A DNA stretch of 50,389 nucleotides from Limosilactobacillus alvi (lineage in GTDB: Bacteria > Bacillota > Bacilli > Lactobacillales > Lactobacillaceae). The notes under the pieces were generated by a model. It searched no databases. It saw nothing but the letters and a program-made list of their open reading frames with translations, and was not told the origin of the DNA. Below, piece by piece: positions 31,338 to 40,608 of this stretch. How positions within the stretch are numbered: position 1 is the stretch's first letter; each line of letters begins with the position of its first letter. The translations under genes were made by a program, and so were the position numbers. Location of the stretch: NCBI RefSeq assembly GCF_016900115.1, contig NZ_JACJJQ010000010.1, positions 1 to 50,389 on the forward strand. The letters are read 5' to 3'.

Positions 31338-31703
31338 ATGGCTTTTGATAAGGATGCTATCATCGCTTCTCTTAAGGAAGCATCAATTTCTGACCTTAAC
31401 GACCTTGTTAAGGCAATCGAAGACGAATTCGACGTTTCTGCTGCTGCTCCAGTTGCAGTTGCCGGTGCTGCCGGTGACGGTGCAGCTGCTAAGGACAGCT
31501 TTACTGTAGAACTTACTTCTGCAGGTTCTGCTAAGGTTAAGGTTATCAAGGCAGTTAAGGACATCACTGGTCTTGGTTTGAAGGACGCTAAGGACCTTGT
31601 TGATGGTGCTCCATCTGCTATCAAGGAAGACGTTAAGGAAGACGAAGCTAACGACATCAAGGAAAAGCTTGAAGCCGCTGGTGCTACTGTTACCCTTAAG
31701 TAG
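31338..31703 (+). CDS. rplL: 50S ribosomal protein L7/L12
   Basis: A 121-residue stalk protein that recruits translation GTPases. The N-terminal dimerisation domain ([16 protein letters not shown]), the alanine-rich hinge ([15 protein letters not shown]) and the C-terminal factor-binding domain ([15 protein letters not shown]) are clear. The ATG at 31338 follows TTGGAGGATTTAATC; the longer frame starting at 31299 adds a non-homologous leader. Codon use is typical of highly expressed genes. Confidence 0.98.
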   Translation: MAFDKDAIIASLKEASISDLNDLVKAIEDEFDVSAAAPVAVAGAAGDGAAAKDSFTVELTSAGSAKVKVIKAVKDITGLGLKDAKDLVDGAPSAIKEDVKEDEANDIKEKLEAAGATVTLK

Positions 31704-31722
31704 TCCATACCCAATTTGGGAA

Positions 31723-31759
31723 AACGGTGATTACGCATTGCGTAGTCACCGTTTTTTTT
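31723..31759 (+). terminator. Terminator of rplJ-rplL
   Basis: AACGGTGATTACGCA pairs with TGCGTAGTCACCGTT (one G-U pair) followed by seven T residues. Confidence 0.93.
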
Positions 31760-31772
31760 GGAGAAAATCAAA

Positions 31773-32657
31773 ATGCAAGTTACCGAAAAATGGCTTCCTT
31801 TTGGATCATTTACAACGTATGTCCGCATTGTGGGATTGGATGAAGGAAGAACGCCCTTAATTCTACTTCATGGTGGACCAGGTTCAACACATAACTATTT
31901 CGAACTCTTGGATGAGCTTGCAACTAAGAGCCATCGGCAATTGATTATGTACGATCAAATTGGCTGTGGAAATTCTTCGATTCCGGATGATCATCCAGAA
32001 TATTATAATGCGCAAACTTGGGTAAACGAATTAATCAATCTGCGAACAAAGCTACATTTAAATCATTTCCACTTGTTAGGACAATCTTGGGGTGGGATGT
32101 TAGCAATTAAGTATCTTTGTGATTTCCAACCCAAAGGAATTGAAAGCCTAATTCTTTCAAGTACCCTCGCTTCAGCGCAAACCTGGGGTAAGCAGGTTCA
32201 TCAACTTATCAAAACCTTATCGAAATCTCAACAAGCAACCATTCAAAAAGCGGAAGCACAAAACATTTATACAGGTCGTGATTATCAGGAGGCGAATCAA
32301 GCGTTGATGACCAAATATGCAATAGAGCCAGTTAACGCTTCGATGCCTGGCCCACTAAAGCGACCAAAGCATGGCGGCCTCCTGGCTTACCAAACTGCAT
32401 GGGGCCCAAACGAGTTTACCCCGTTAGGTAATCTAAGAAATTATGATTATGTTGATCAGCTTAAGACAGTTCAAGTACCAACTTTAATTATTAATGGGGA
32501 CCACGATCTGTGTACTCCTGAAGTTGCCAAAGAAATGGTACAGGCAATTTCTGGGGCAAAGTGGATTCAAGTCAAAAACGCACGTCACATGGTATTTTAT
32601 GATCAACCGGCTGAGTACCAGCAACTATTGCTGGATTGGTTGGCGGATAAAACATAA
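31773..32657 (+). CDS. pepI: Proline iminopeptidase-type alpha/beta hydrolase
   Basis: A 294-residue serine peptidase of the S33 family. The oxyanion motif HGGPGSTHNY at about 33-42, the nucleophile elbow GQSWGG (Ser about 105), the Asp in NGDHDLCTPE and His in NARHMVFYDQ form the triad. Such enzymes release N-terminal proline from peptides in lactobacilli and aid proline nutrition; some members act on other amino acids. The ATG at 31773 follows TTGGAGAAAATC, which overlaps the T-run of the rplL terminator, so readthrough or a promoter in that region must serve it. Confidence 0.88.
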   Translation: MQVTEKWLPFGSFTTYVRIVGLDEGRTPLILLHGGPGSTHNYFELLDELATKSHRQLIMYDQIGCGNSSIPDDHPEYYNAQTWVNELINLRTKLHLNHFHLLGQSWGGMLAIKYLCDFQPKGIESLILSSTLASAQTWGKQVHQLIKTLSKSQQATIQKAEAQNIYTGRDYQEANQALMTKYAIEPVNASMPGPLKRPKHGGLLAYQTAWGPNEFTPLGNLRNYDYVDQLKTVQVPTLIINGDHDLCTPEVAKEMVQAISGAKWIQVKNARHMVFYDQPAEYQQLLLDWLADKT

Positions 32658-32658
32658 T

Positions 32659-32698
32659 AAAAGTCGTGGTCGGAAAAAATTCCTAACCACGACTTTTT
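32659..32698. terminator. Bidirectional terminator between pepI and the ligase gene
   Basis: AAAAGTCGTGGT and ACCACGACTTTT form a 12-base-pair stem flanked by A- and T-runs. It serves the convergent pepI and glutamate-cysteine ligase genes. Confidence 0.9.
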
Positions 32699-34064
32699 AG
32701 TTTTCAACACTCAATTCCCAATTACCATAGAAGAGGGCTTTTTTAAGATCTTCAGCCGACATTGGTTGATCGTCGTCAAAGCCATCAAATTGATGAATGG
32801 ATTCAAGGGCGGCAGTTTGGTAATGCTTGGCTCGCCGGAGCGCGTAATTTTCAAGTGAACCATCCTGAGCGTAATTAAGCAACTTTGCGCTTGGGGTGGT
32901 TAAGGGGTTTTCGACCCGGTCAGTTAGATCAGATAAGATTTCTTGATATTCGGGTCCAAGTTGGAGTTGATTAGCAAACCGATCTAAACTCCGTAAAAAG
33001 GCAAGCGCTTTACTTTGATAATGGCAAATCGTGTTCGGTTCTTCAGTTGAAACCACTTCGTTCATTTGATTAGCAGTTTCTAAAGCCCGGTCAACTTCAT
33101 TTGCCCGTAAACCTGGATTCATGATGAAGTAGGAAGCAAGCAAGCGGATAAACCGGAGAGTATCAGTCCGAATACCAACTGAACTACTTGGATCGAGGTC
33201 GAGCATTCGCAATTCTAAATATTGCACCCCGGTTTTAGGTAATTCCTTAAGATTTTTATTGCCTTTAAATCGTACTGCCCCGTGGAATTCGTAATCAGAA
33301 ATTAAAATGCCTTGTTTAACTCCTTTTTCAATGGCATCCACATAATCTTGGACATTAGTAAAACGACCGCTAAATTTAGTCCCAAACCCATGAGAGCTTT
33401 GACGAATACTCCGTAAGGCTTGTTTGGGTTCTTGACCAGGTTCAAAATAGTTTTTTTCAGCAAGGGGACTCGCTCCAAAGAGATATGTAATTAACCAACG
33501 GTAACGTAAGAAACCTTGAGCAACGACGGCGTATAAATAATTTTGAACTGCTACCCGATCTTTAAAGTCGGTTGGGAAGTGTTCCAAAACAAGGTCGATC
33601 ACTTCAGGGTTAATACTGAGATTGATATGTGCGCCACAGGGGGTTCCTTCCGAATATCCATGGCGTTTAGTCCATTCTTTTAAATAAGCTTCTTTAGCTG
33701 GTCCCATTTTAGCAAATTGTAAGGTACTCTTATCTTTTGGAAGTTTTGGGGGCATAGAAAGGGGCCAAAGTAATTCACCAGGTGCTAGCGCCGAGCGTAA
33801 AGCATTATTGATTCCATATAGATAATGCATTGCGTCTAAGGCGTGATGCGCAGGTGGGGTCACAACCTCAGACATGGTTTCCAGGTAGTCATTAGTGATC
33901 CAAGGATTGGTCTTTTCATCACCAATTGAAGCTGGATAAGGTTCGGAACTTAGATTGCCGGTTTCATCAATCCGTTGCATTTCAATTTCTAACCCCATCG
34001 TAAAATTAGAGGTTTTGGCAACTACTCCATGGTTGAAGATTAATTGCCCAATTCGACTGAACAT
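32697..34064 (-). CDS. gshA: Glutamate-cysteine ligase
   Basis: A 455-residue ATP-grasp-unrelated glutamate-cysteine ligase of the bacterial GshA/GshAB-N type. The active-site strand FTMGLEIEMQRID near the N-terminus, the PCGAHINLSI segment and YLELRMLDLDP are family hallmarks. It makes gamma-glutamylcysteine from glutamate and cysteine. No glutathione synthetase gene is adjacent and the protein lacks the ATP-grasp half of GshAB, so gamma-glutamylcysteine may be the end product or be used elsewhere. The ATG at 34064 follows TAAAGGAGTGAAGAC; upstream residues in the same frame are not homologous. Likely in an operon with the amidotransferase gene upstream. Confidence 0.85.
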   Translation of the reverse strand: MFSRIGQLIFNHGVVAKTSNFTMGLEIEMQRIDETGNLSSEPYPASIGDEKTNPWITNDYLETMSEVVTPPAHHALDAMHYLYGINNALRSALAPGELLWPLSMPPKLPKDKSTLQFAKMGPAKEAYLKEWTKRHGYSEGTPCGAHINLSINPEVIDLVLEHFPTDFKDRVAVQNYLYAVVAQGFLRYRWLITYLFGASPLAEKNYFEPGQEPKQALRSIRQSSHGFGTKFSGRFTNVQDYVDAIEKGVKQGILISDYEFHGAVRFKGNKNLKELPKTGVQYLELRMLDLDPSSSVGIRTDTLRFIRLLASYFIMNPGLRANEVDRALETANQMNEVVSTEEPNTICHYQSKALAFLRSLDRFANQLQLGPEYQEILSDLTDRVENPLTTPSAKLLNYAQDGSLENYALRRAKHYQTAALESIHQFDGFDDDQPMSAEDLKKALFYGNWELSVEN

Positions 34065-34158
34065 AGTCTTCACTCCTTTATGAGAAATATTTAATTTTCG
34101 TCTAATTCTAGTACTAACAACGCTGATGTTCAAGTAAAAATTAGAATAGGGATTAATA

Positions 34159-34884
34159 CTAATTTTGGCTTTGGGCACGTTGAATCAGATCAGTAAAAAG
34201 GTGTTGGGATTCTGGATAATGTTTAAACATATTTTCTGGATGCCATTGAACAGCTAAGATTTGATCATTTGTGGTTGACTCTAAGGCCTCAACAACGTCG
34301 TCATCAGCTCTTGCAACCGCTCGAAGGCTTGGGGCAACCTCTTTAATAATTTGGTGATGACGGGAATTAACATAGGGACGATCACCCATTAGGTTGTGGA
34401 GTCGTGTTCCACGTGAAACGGTTATATGGTGAGACGGAAAATTTCCAGGCGCATCTTGGGAGTGCTTAAGCACCGTAGCAGGATTTTCTGAAAGATCTTG
34501 GTAAAGTGTTCCCCCAAGAGCAACGTTAATAACTTGAAGCCCCCGGCAGATTCCAAAGACTGCCTTACCCGCTTTGAGAGCTTCTTTTAGTAATTCAATT
34601 TCAAATAGGTCTCGTTTGCGATATGTAACCCCTAATTTTTGATGCGGTTCTTCATCATAGAAGGTTGGATCAACGTCTGCTCCGCCAGCGAAAATTACCC
34701 CATCGAAAAGGTCAAGGTAATCAGGGACAAATTTTGGATTAACGCTTGGTAAAATAACGGGGACTCCACCAGATTTGACAATGGCTTCAATGATTGGCTT
34801 TGGGGCAAAAGGGGCCATCCGTTCATTGATGATATTCGTGGCTTCAGTTAAAGTATCAGCAGGGACGGCAATTTTAGGGTGCAT
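34159..34884 (-). CDS. Class I glutamine amidotransferase-like gamma-glutamyl hydrolase
   Basis: A 241-residue peptidase C26 / PuuD-type enzyme. The nucleophile Cys is at about 113 in FGICRGLQVINVALGG, and the His/Glu pair is in VQWHPE. Members hydrolyse gamma-glutamyl compounds such as gamma-glutamyl-GABA. The gene lies 94 bases upstream of glutamate-cysteine ligase on the same strand, so the pair may make and recycle gamma-glutamyl compounds. The ATG follows TTAAGGAGGAAAAG. The exact substrate is not known. Confidence 0.9.
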   Translation of the reverse strand: MHPKIAVPADTLTEATNIINERMAPFAPKPIIEAIVKSGGVPVILPSVNPKFVPDYLDLFDGVIFAGGADVDPTFYDEEPHQKLGVTYRKRDLFEIELLKEALKAGKAVFGICRGLQVINVALGGTLYQDLSENPATVLKHSQDAPGNFPSHHITVSRGTRLHNLMGDRPYVNSRHHQIIKEVAPSLRAVARADDDVVEALESTTNDQILAVQWHPENMFKHYPESQHLFTDLIQRAQSQN

Positions 34885-34951
34885 TGCTTTTCCTCCTTAA
34901 GTAAATTAAATGTTTTAATGAATTTATCATATAATTCTAATTTAAGCAATA

Positions 34952-34990
34952 AAAAAACGCAATCAGAAGTAATTTTCTGATCGCGTTTTT
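34952..34990 (-). terminator. Terminator of pepC
   Basis: On the minus strand AAAAACGCGATCAGAA pairs with TTCTGATTGCGTTTTT around AATTAC. It follows the pepC stop. Confidence 0.9.
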
Positions 34991-35001
34991 CTAGATGGAG
35001 T

Positions 35002-36342
35002 TTAAGCTAAGGTTCCCATTGGATCCCACGGTGCTAAGACTTGCGGCTCTTGGGCTTGAGCGGCCTTGAGTTCATCCGACAGATACTTCTTGTTAATCAC
35101 AATTTGGTAACAGTATTCATCCATCCACTCGTCGCTCATTACGAAGTAACCCTTCGTTCCGACTTTATTACCCCATGAGTTTTCAACCTTCCACTTAGTT
35201 GGTTGGTCGTTAACGAGGTCAACCCCTGTTAAAACCATGGCGTGGTTCATCATTGATTCCCCGTAGTCAAGGGCATCTGCTTTACTCATCTTTAATTCAG
35301 TATTAAAGAGGGCTTCGTAGTTGTAAGTGTTAAGAGCCATTAAACCTAGCTTGGTTTCTGAATATTTTGAAACATTTGAACCAAACCAAACACTTTCGCC
35401 GCCCTTAAGTTGCTTGATTGCCAAGGCCTTAAATTCGTCCATTGGGAGGTTAAGGTGCTTGATTGGCCGACCCCCAACAACGTTGCCGAGCATTTCAATC
35501 GTGTAAGTTTGGTGATACTTTTTATCAGCTGTTGGGGCTTGGATGATTGAAATGTAGTCGTCAAGGTTCCAACCGACATATTTCTTAAAGAAAGTTTGTG
35601 GGGTAAGGTTTGCTTCTCGGTGGAATTCATGGTCCTCCTTGGTCCGGTATTCAAAGTCAAAGCTTTGAACTGGTTCGCCAAAACTCATTGCTAGTATCCG
35701 ATAAACTCGGTTAAGCATTTCCTTGCGAGTTTGGTTAATTCGTTCGTCTTCAACCCCATAATCGTTAACTAACTTACGAAGAATAACAGCATCGTGCCGT
35801 AATTGATTATTTAAGACTTCGTTAATTTCCCGTGACTTGGAAGAATTGTAAGTTTCAGGCATTGCGGATTGAGGAACGACCCCGTACTTCTCAATCAAAG
35901 CACAAAGCATATCCCATTGGCCCCCGTCTTGTTGTGGAGTTGTCATTAGCCAAGCAACTTTCCGGTCATCGTGGGGGAGTTCAGCAGTATTGATTACGTT
36001 TTCGTAGAAGTAATTGGCCTTTTCAAACTTATCCCAGAAAAATTGGTAAGATTGGGAAAGTTCAAAGTTCTCTGGCAACTTGAACTTAGCTTGCATTTCA
36101 TGCCGCATCGTATTTAAAGCCGCAAACATCCAGCAACGACCAGATTGCTTTTGATCACTTACTTCACCAGTAGAAAGGTCAATGGAGAAGTGGGGGTCAT
36201 TATCAGCTTGAGCATGCCAGTCAAAACTAGCATTTCGAATTCCGTTTTTGGTAACTGCCCGTTCAAGCACTTGGTTTAATGGTTGCTTTTCATAATCTGC
36301 TTGAAAAGCTTGAACATCATCATTTGTGATTTTAAAAGTCAT
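35002..36342 (-). CDS. pepC: Aminopeptidase C (bleomycin hydrolase family)
   Basis: A 446-residue papain-like C1B peptidase that forms a hexameric barrel and trims N-terminal residues from peptides in the cytoplasm. The catalytic Cys is at about 70 (QSGRCWMFA), His at about 367 (HAMVLTGV) and Asn at about 388 (VENSWGNK). Length and the short C-terminal tail that occludes the active site (WDPMGTLA) match PepC of lactic acid bacteria. The ATG follows AGGGAGGCTTTTGA. Confidence 0.97.
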   Translation of the reverse strand: MTFKITNDDVQAFQADYEKQPLNQVLERAVTKNGIRNASFDWHAQADNDPHFSIDLSTGEVSDQKQSGRCWMFAALNTMRHEMQAKFKLPENFELSQSYQFFWDKFEKANYFYENVINTAELPHDDRKVAWLMTTPQQDGGQWDMLCALIEKYGVVPQSAMPETYNSSKSREINEVLNNQLRHDAVILRKLVNDYGVEDERINQTRKEMLNRVYRILAMSFGEPVQSFDFEYRTKEDHEFHREANLTPQTFFKKYVGWNLDDYISIIQAPTADKKYHQTYTIEMLGNVVGGRPIKHLNLPMDEFKALAIKQLKGGESVWFGSNVSKYSETKLGLMALNTYNYEALFNTELKMSKADALDYGESMMNHAMVLTGVDLVNDQPTKWKVENSWGNKVGTKGYFVMSDEWMDEYCYQIVINKKYLSDELKAAQAQEPQVLAPWDPMGTLA

Positions 36343-36389
36343 TCAAAAGCCTCCCTATTAATTAATACGATTATTATAAGCGGTGAAAC

Positions 36390-37004
36390 TTAATATGGAA
36401 AGTTTATGAGCCGATCCTTTTCGGTGATTGTGCGGATAACCCGCCCTGGGTTACCAACCACTAGAGAATTTTCAGGAACAGATTTGGTAACGATTGTTCC
36501 AGCACCAATCACGCTTCCGGCACCAATGGTTACTCCTGGAAGGACCGTCACGTTACCTGCTAACCAGCAATTATCACCAATTGTGATTGCTGCGCCGTAT
36601 TCATAGTCACCTAAGCGGCCATTTGGCTGTTGGCGAAGGATACGTTGTTCGGCGACAAGGGGATGAAGAGCGGTTAAAAGACTAACGTTTGGGCCAATCA
36701 TTACGTTATTGCCAATTGTGACAGGACAAGTATCTAAAACGGTAAAGTTGAAGTTAGCGTAGAAGTTATCACCAATGGTAGTGAACCGACCATAATCAAA
36801 TTGAATCGGACCTTGAAGGTAAATGTTCTTCCCATGATTTGGGATTAATTGATCTAAAATCGCTTGCCGTTGTTTAGTTTCGGTATCATAGGTTTTGTTA
36901 TAATCCTGGCTTAAGCGGTGCCCCTCACGAGAGTAGCGGTAAAGTTCTTCCGTATCTGGGGTATAGGGCTTGCCTTCAAGCATTTGGCGAGTGTTTGCTT
37001 CCAT
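36390..37004 (-). CDS. Sugar O-acetyltransferase (maltose acetyltransferase-like)
   Basis: A 204-residue left-handed beta-helix acetyltransferase of the LacA/Maa/NodL family. The N-terminal MLEGKPYTPDTEELYRYSRE helix pair, the hexapeptide repeats (IGNNVMIGPNVSLL, IGDNCWLAGNVTVLPG) and VIGAGTIVTKSVPENSLVVGNPGRVIR are all present. It acetylates sugars such as maltose, glucose or galactosides; the role is often detoxification of excess sugar. The ATG at 37004 follows TGAGGAGGAAAACAT. It is separated from rpiA by an element copy and a terminator. Confidence 0.92.
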   Translation of the reverse strand: MEANTRQMLEGKPYTPDTEELYRYSREGHRLSQDYNKTYDTETKQRQAILDQLIPNHGKNIYLQGPIQFDYGRFTTIGDNFYANFNFTVLDTCPVTIGNNVMIGPNVSLLTALHPLVAEQRILRQQPNGRLGDYEYGAAITIGDNCWLAGNVTVLPGVTIGAGSVIGAGTIVTKSVPENSLVVGNPGRVIRTITEKDRLINFPY

Positions 37005-37082
37005 TATGTTTTCCTCCTCAAAATTCTCTTTTATTATCATAAAGGAAACGCTTCCATAAGAAAAGAAATTTGATAAATAAAT

Positions 37083-37118
37083 GAGGGTGGGAAGAAACTC
37101 AAGTTTCTTCCCACCCTC
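37083..37118 (-). terminator. Terminator after element copy C
   Basis: GAGGGTGGGAAGAAA pairs with TTTCTTCCCACCCTC around a six-base loop; on the minus strand ATTTATTTATC follows. It ends the rpiA transcript. The stem body matches that of the terminators after copies A and D. Confidence 0.8.
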
Positions 37119-37268
37119 TTGTCATCTCCGAATGTTACTCAGTAACTAAGGTCAAAAAGCACGGCCTTAGCGGATAAGTGCGAACGAAAGGCCGATTCTA
37201 ATGAATCAACCTTCGTCCTTCTTATCCCAACCAGGCCGTCAAGGAGCTTTTTTCCCAACCTCATACGT
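37119..37268 (-). repeat. Dispersed 3'-UTR structured element, copy C
   Basis: Minus-strand copy about 25 bases downstream of the rpiA stop and ahead of the terminator. Read on the minus strand it has GGTTGGGAAAAAAGCTCC, the long hairpin with tip GGTTGATTC-ATTA-GAATCGGCC, and the trailer GTTACTGAGTAACATTCGG. Confidence 0.9.
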
Positions 37269-37292
37269 CAGACTTTCTTCCCAACCGCTAAA

Positions 37293-37973
37293 TTACTTTA
37301 CTTGTAAAACTTCAGGACCATTTTGGCGACCCACGATTACCGTGTCAACCCGGTTTAAGAACAATCCATGTTCAACTACGCCAACCGTGTGAATTAAATC
37401 TTCAGCTAGTGCTTTTGGATCTGCAATTTCGCCAACTTTGAGGTCAATAATCAAATTGTGTTCATCAGTTCGGTACTTTTCACCATCCGTCATTCGCCAT
37501 TCAGGATGATAACCTTGCTTTTCAAAATAATTAAAGACATGTTGAGCTCCGAACGGGATTACTTCAACCGGAACCCCGAAGTTACCAATCCGGGGCACCA
37601 TCTTTGATTCATCAACGATCCACATCCGCTTAGTGGAAGCATTATTGACGATTTTTTCCCAAAGAAGGGCACCACCGCCGCCTTTGATTCCGTTGAAGTC
37701 AGTATCAATTTCATCGGCTCCATCAATGCAAAGGTCGATGTGATCAACATCATTAAGGTCCTTAATCGTAATTCCGAGGCCTTCAGCTTGAGCGGTTGTC
37801 CGGTTAGAAGTGGTTACTCCAACAATCTTTAAACCTTCTTCTTGAACTCGTTTACCTAAAGCATCAACCATATAACGAACCGTTGAGCCAGTTCCGAGAC
37901 CTACAATCATCCCATCTTGGATGTACTTAACAGCTTCTTGACCCACAAGGGCCTTTAATTCATTTTGATCCAT
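37293..37973 (-). CDS. rpiA: Ribose-5-phosphate isomerase A
   Basis: A 226-residue RpiA interconverting ribose-5-phosphate and ribulose-5-phosphate. The phosphate loop GLGTGSTV at about 22-29, the catalytic DGADEID block and [11 protein letters not shown] are diagnostic. It fits the phosphoketolase/pentose metabolism of heterofermenters. The ATG follows AAGGAAGGAAAATCAG and lies 15 bases downstream of the GNAT stop, so the two form an operon. The 3' end carries the dispersed element. Confidence 0.97.
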   Translation of the reverse strand: MDQNELKALVGQEAVKYIQDGMIVGLGTGSTVRYMVDALGKRVQEEGLKIVGVTTSNRTTAQAEGLGITIKDLNDVDHIDLCIDGADEIDTDFNGIKGGGGALLWEKIVNNASTKRMWIVDESKMVPRIGNFGVPVEVIPFGAQHVFNYFEKQGYHPEWRMTDGEKYRTDEHNLIIDLKVGEIADPKALAEDLIHTVGVVEHGLFLNRVDTVIVGRQNGPEVLQVK

Positions 37974-37988
37974 TCTGATTTTCCTTCC

Positions 37989-38282
37989 TTAGAAACGATC
38001 TTCTGGTAGTAAAAGATGCTGATATTCCGGATGTTTTTTAAAACTCATTTTGGCGTATGGGCACATTAATTTAACGGTTAATCCGGCTTGATCAGCATAT
38101 TCAACGAAGGCTGCCATCAATTTACCAGCAATCCCTTGCCCCCGATAATCTGGGTTTACAAAGACTCGTTCTAAGACAACTCGGTTGGCATCCTCATCAA
38201 CCATTGGGTAATCAATTTGCCCAATTAAGGTGCCATCCGTTTCGGTGGCAATTAATTTCTCTTTTTCTGTCGTAATTTGCAT
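37989..38282 (-). CDS. Small GNAT-fold acetyltransferase
   Basis: A 97-residue YjdJ/GNAT-like protein (N-acetyltransferase domain of the Gcn5-related GNAT_2 type). The acetyl-CoA loop VFVNPDYRGQGIAGKLMAAF and the C-terminal CPYAKMSFKKHPEYQ match the minimal bacterial GNATs. It is upstream of rpiA in the same operon. The substrate is unknown. Confidence 0.88.
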   Translation of the reverse strand: MQITTEKEKLIATETDGTLIGQIDYPMVDEDANRVVLERVFVNPDYRGQGIAGKLMAAFVEYADQAGLTVKLMCPYAKMSFKKHPEYQHLLLPEDRF

Positions 38283-38552
38283 GGCTCAACCCCCTAATGG
38301 AAAAACGTTTTACTACTTGTTAATATTTTCTAAGGTTCATGCTCAATTGTCAAGCAACGATCAACGATTTGTAATCGCTATCATTAGTTTAAAGCTAATT
38401 TTACCTTCGCGCAACGATAGTTAAAATTTCGTTGTCATTGAACGGTTTGTTAGTGCTTGCTTACTTGGTTATGGTAAAATAAAAAAAGTATTCTAAAAAT
38501 CAGAAGTTTAAAATACGGGTTTATTCTTAGCGTGAAGGGAAGAGTAAAAATC

Positions 38553-39089
38553 GTGAAACAACGCGGATTTGAGGTAGTTAGTCACAAGGCTAACCAAGAC
38601 ATAAATTTACCACAACGCCAAACCAAGCAGGCAGCGGGGTATGATTTTGAAGCAAGCGAAGACTTTGAATTGCCTTCAATTTGGAAGCACCATTTCTTAA
38701 CCGGTTTAAAGATCTTATTGCATAAGCAAACTTTGACTGAGGACGAATTTACGGTGGCCGATAAACCATTAAAGCCCTACCTAGTTCCCACGGGGATTAA
38801 GGCTTATATGCAACCAAATGAAGTGTTAATGCTTTTTAATCGGTCTAGTGGTCCTTTGAAACGACGCTTAGTCTTGCCAAATGGCGTGGGAATCATTGAC
38901 GCTGATTACTATAACAATGCTAAAAATGAAGGTGAAATTTTTGTCCAATTAATCAACTTTGGCCTTAAAGATTATCACATTAAAAAGGGAGAACGGATTG
39001 CCCAAGGGATTTTCGTTCCATATTTAGTGGCAGATGATGAAATTGCTCCTCAAGTTGACCGGACCGGTGGCTTTGGTTCGACGAAGTAA
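38553..39089 (+). CDS. dut: dUTPase-like deoxyuridine triphosphatase
   Basis: A 178-residue trimeric dUTPase-family protein with an insert of about 40 residues after motif I (KQAAGYDFEASEDFELPS). Motif III-like RSSGPLKRRLVLPNGVGIID and motif IV-V RIAQGIF, then GGFGSTK at the C-terminus, are present. It precedes radA as in many lactobacilli. The start chosen is the GTG at 38553 after AAGGGAAGAG. An upstream GTG at 38532 lacks a site. Confidence 0.9.
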   Translation: MKQRGFEVVSHKANQDINLPQRQTKQAAGYDFEASEDFELPSIWKHHFLTGLKILLHKQTLTEDEFTVADKPLKPYLVPTGIKAYMQPNEVLMLFNRSSGPLKRRLVLPNGVGIIDADYYNNAKNEGEIFVQLINFGLKDYHIKKGERIAQGIFVPYLVADDEIAPQVDRTGGFGSTK

Positions 39090-39214
39090 CATAAAAGGTT
39101 TTTCCAGGGGTTACGCGATGATTAGGAAAAACCGGCCAAGTCGGACTCAAGGTTAAGGGCTTAGCTAGAGTGCTATCCTGTCTCTAAACGAAGATTTTAA
39201 AAGGGAGGAATTAA

Positions 39215-40591
39215 ATGGCAAAAGCACGAACCCATTATGTTTGTCAGAACTGTGGGTACTCCTCGCCCCGTTTTTTGGGGCGATGCCCAAATTGTGGAAA
39301 ATGGAATACTCTGGTTGAAGAAGTGGAACAAGGTCAATTGGTAAATAAAGTTCAACCAACAACGACTTTAACCGGCATTGTTGCTAAGCCACAGAAAATC
39401 AACGAAATTGATACTCGAAAAACACCTCGGGTAAAAACAAAACTAAACGAATTAAACCGGGTTCTAGGGAGCGGAATTGTCCCTGGGTCCTTAGTGTTAA
39501 TTGGTGGGGATCCAGGAATTGGAAAGTCAACTTTACTGCTACAAGTTTCCGGTCAATTAAGTACGGAAGGTCGTTCTGTTCTCTATGTATCGGGAGAAGA
39601 AAGTGCTTCCCAGATTAAAATGCGGGCTCAACGCCTTGAAGTAGCAGGGGATAATTTCTACATTTATCCAGAAACAAATATGGATAGTATTCGGGCAACA
39701 ATTGATAACTTAAATCCTGAATATGTAGTGATCGACTCGGTGCAAACAATGCAGGCTACCGATGTTACTTCAGCAATCGGGAGTGTTTCGCAAATTCGGG
39801 CGGTAACGGCGCAATTAATGCAGATTGCAAAGGGAAAAAATATTACGGTATTTGTTGTTGGTCATGTTACCAAGGGTGGGGTCCTTGCTGGGCCTAAAAT
39901 TTTGGAACACATGGTAGATACAGTACTGTATTTTGAAGGGGACCTCCATCATACTTACCGGATTTTGCGGGCTGTTAAAAATCGGTTTGGTTCCACCAAT
40001 GAACTCGGCATTTTTGAAATGGATAATGATGGTTTAAAAGAGGTTGCTAATCCATCGGAGATCTTCTTGGAGGAACGGTTACAAGATGCCACTGGATCAG
40101 CGGTGGTGGTTTCCCTTGAAGGCACGCGGCCAATTTTGGTTGAAATTCAGGCTCTGATTACCCCGACCGTTTTTGGAAATGCGCAACGTACGGCGACGGG
40201 CTTAAATCGGAACCGGGTTTCTTTGATTATGGCGGTACTCGAAAAACGAGCAAATCTCTTACTTCAAAACCAAGATGCCTACTTAAAGGCAGCAGGAGGT
40301 GTCAAACTCGATGAACCAGCGATTGATTTGGCGATTGCCGTTGCGATTGCTTCTTCTTATCGTGATCGCGGAACTCAACCAACGGACGCCTTTGTTGGCG
40401 AACTAGGTTTAACTGGGGAAGTTCGGCGGGTTAACCGGATTGAACAACGGGTTGCCGAGGCCGCTAAGCTCGGGTTTAAACGGATTTTTGTCCCGAAAAA
40501 TAATTTACAAGGTTGGAAAACCCCGGATAATATTGAGGTAATCGGGGTGACTACCATTAGTGAAACTCTGAAGTTAGCCTTGGGTAGATAA
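39215..40591 (+). CDS. radA: DNA repair protein RadA
   Basis: A 458-residue RadA/Sms DNA repair helicase-like ATPase acting in recombination branch migration. The N-terminal four-cysteine zinc finger ([20 protein letters not shown]), Walker [11 protein letters not shown], the RadA-specific KNRFGSTNE and the C-terminal Lon-like protease domain (no catalytic Ser-Lys needed) are all visible. The ATG follows AAAGGGAGGAATTAA. It begins the conserved cluster radA-yacL-cysS. Confidence 0.97.
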   Translation: MAKARTHYVCQNCGYSSPRFLGRCPNCGKWNTLVEEVEQGQLVNKVQPTTTLTGIVAKPQKINEIDTRKTPRVKTKLNELNRVLGSGIVPGSLVLIGGDPGIGKSTLLLQVSGQLSTEGRSVLYVSGEESASQIKMRAQRLEVAGDNFYIYPETNMDSIRATIDNLNPEYVVIDSVQTMQATDVTSAIGSVSQIRAVTAQLMQIAKGKNITVFVVGHVTKGGVLAGPKILEHMVDTVLYFEGDLHHTYRILRAVKNRFGSTNELGIFEMDNDGLKEVANPSEIFLEERLQDATGSAVVVSLEGTRPILVEIQALITPTVFGNAQRTATGLNRNRVSLIMAVLEKRANLLLQNQDAYLKAAGGVKLDEPAIDLAIAVAIASSYRDRGTQPTDAFVGELGLTGEVRRVNRIEQRVAEAAKLGFKRIFVPKNNLQGWKTPDNIEVIGVTTISETLKLALGR

Positions 40592-40608
40592 GAGAAAGGA
40601 GGATTGAA

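Noticed and set aside
31316-31828. 170-residue minus-strand frame opposite rplL
   Set aside because: It is a shadow of the alanine/lysine-rich rplL coding sequence and has no independent start signal.
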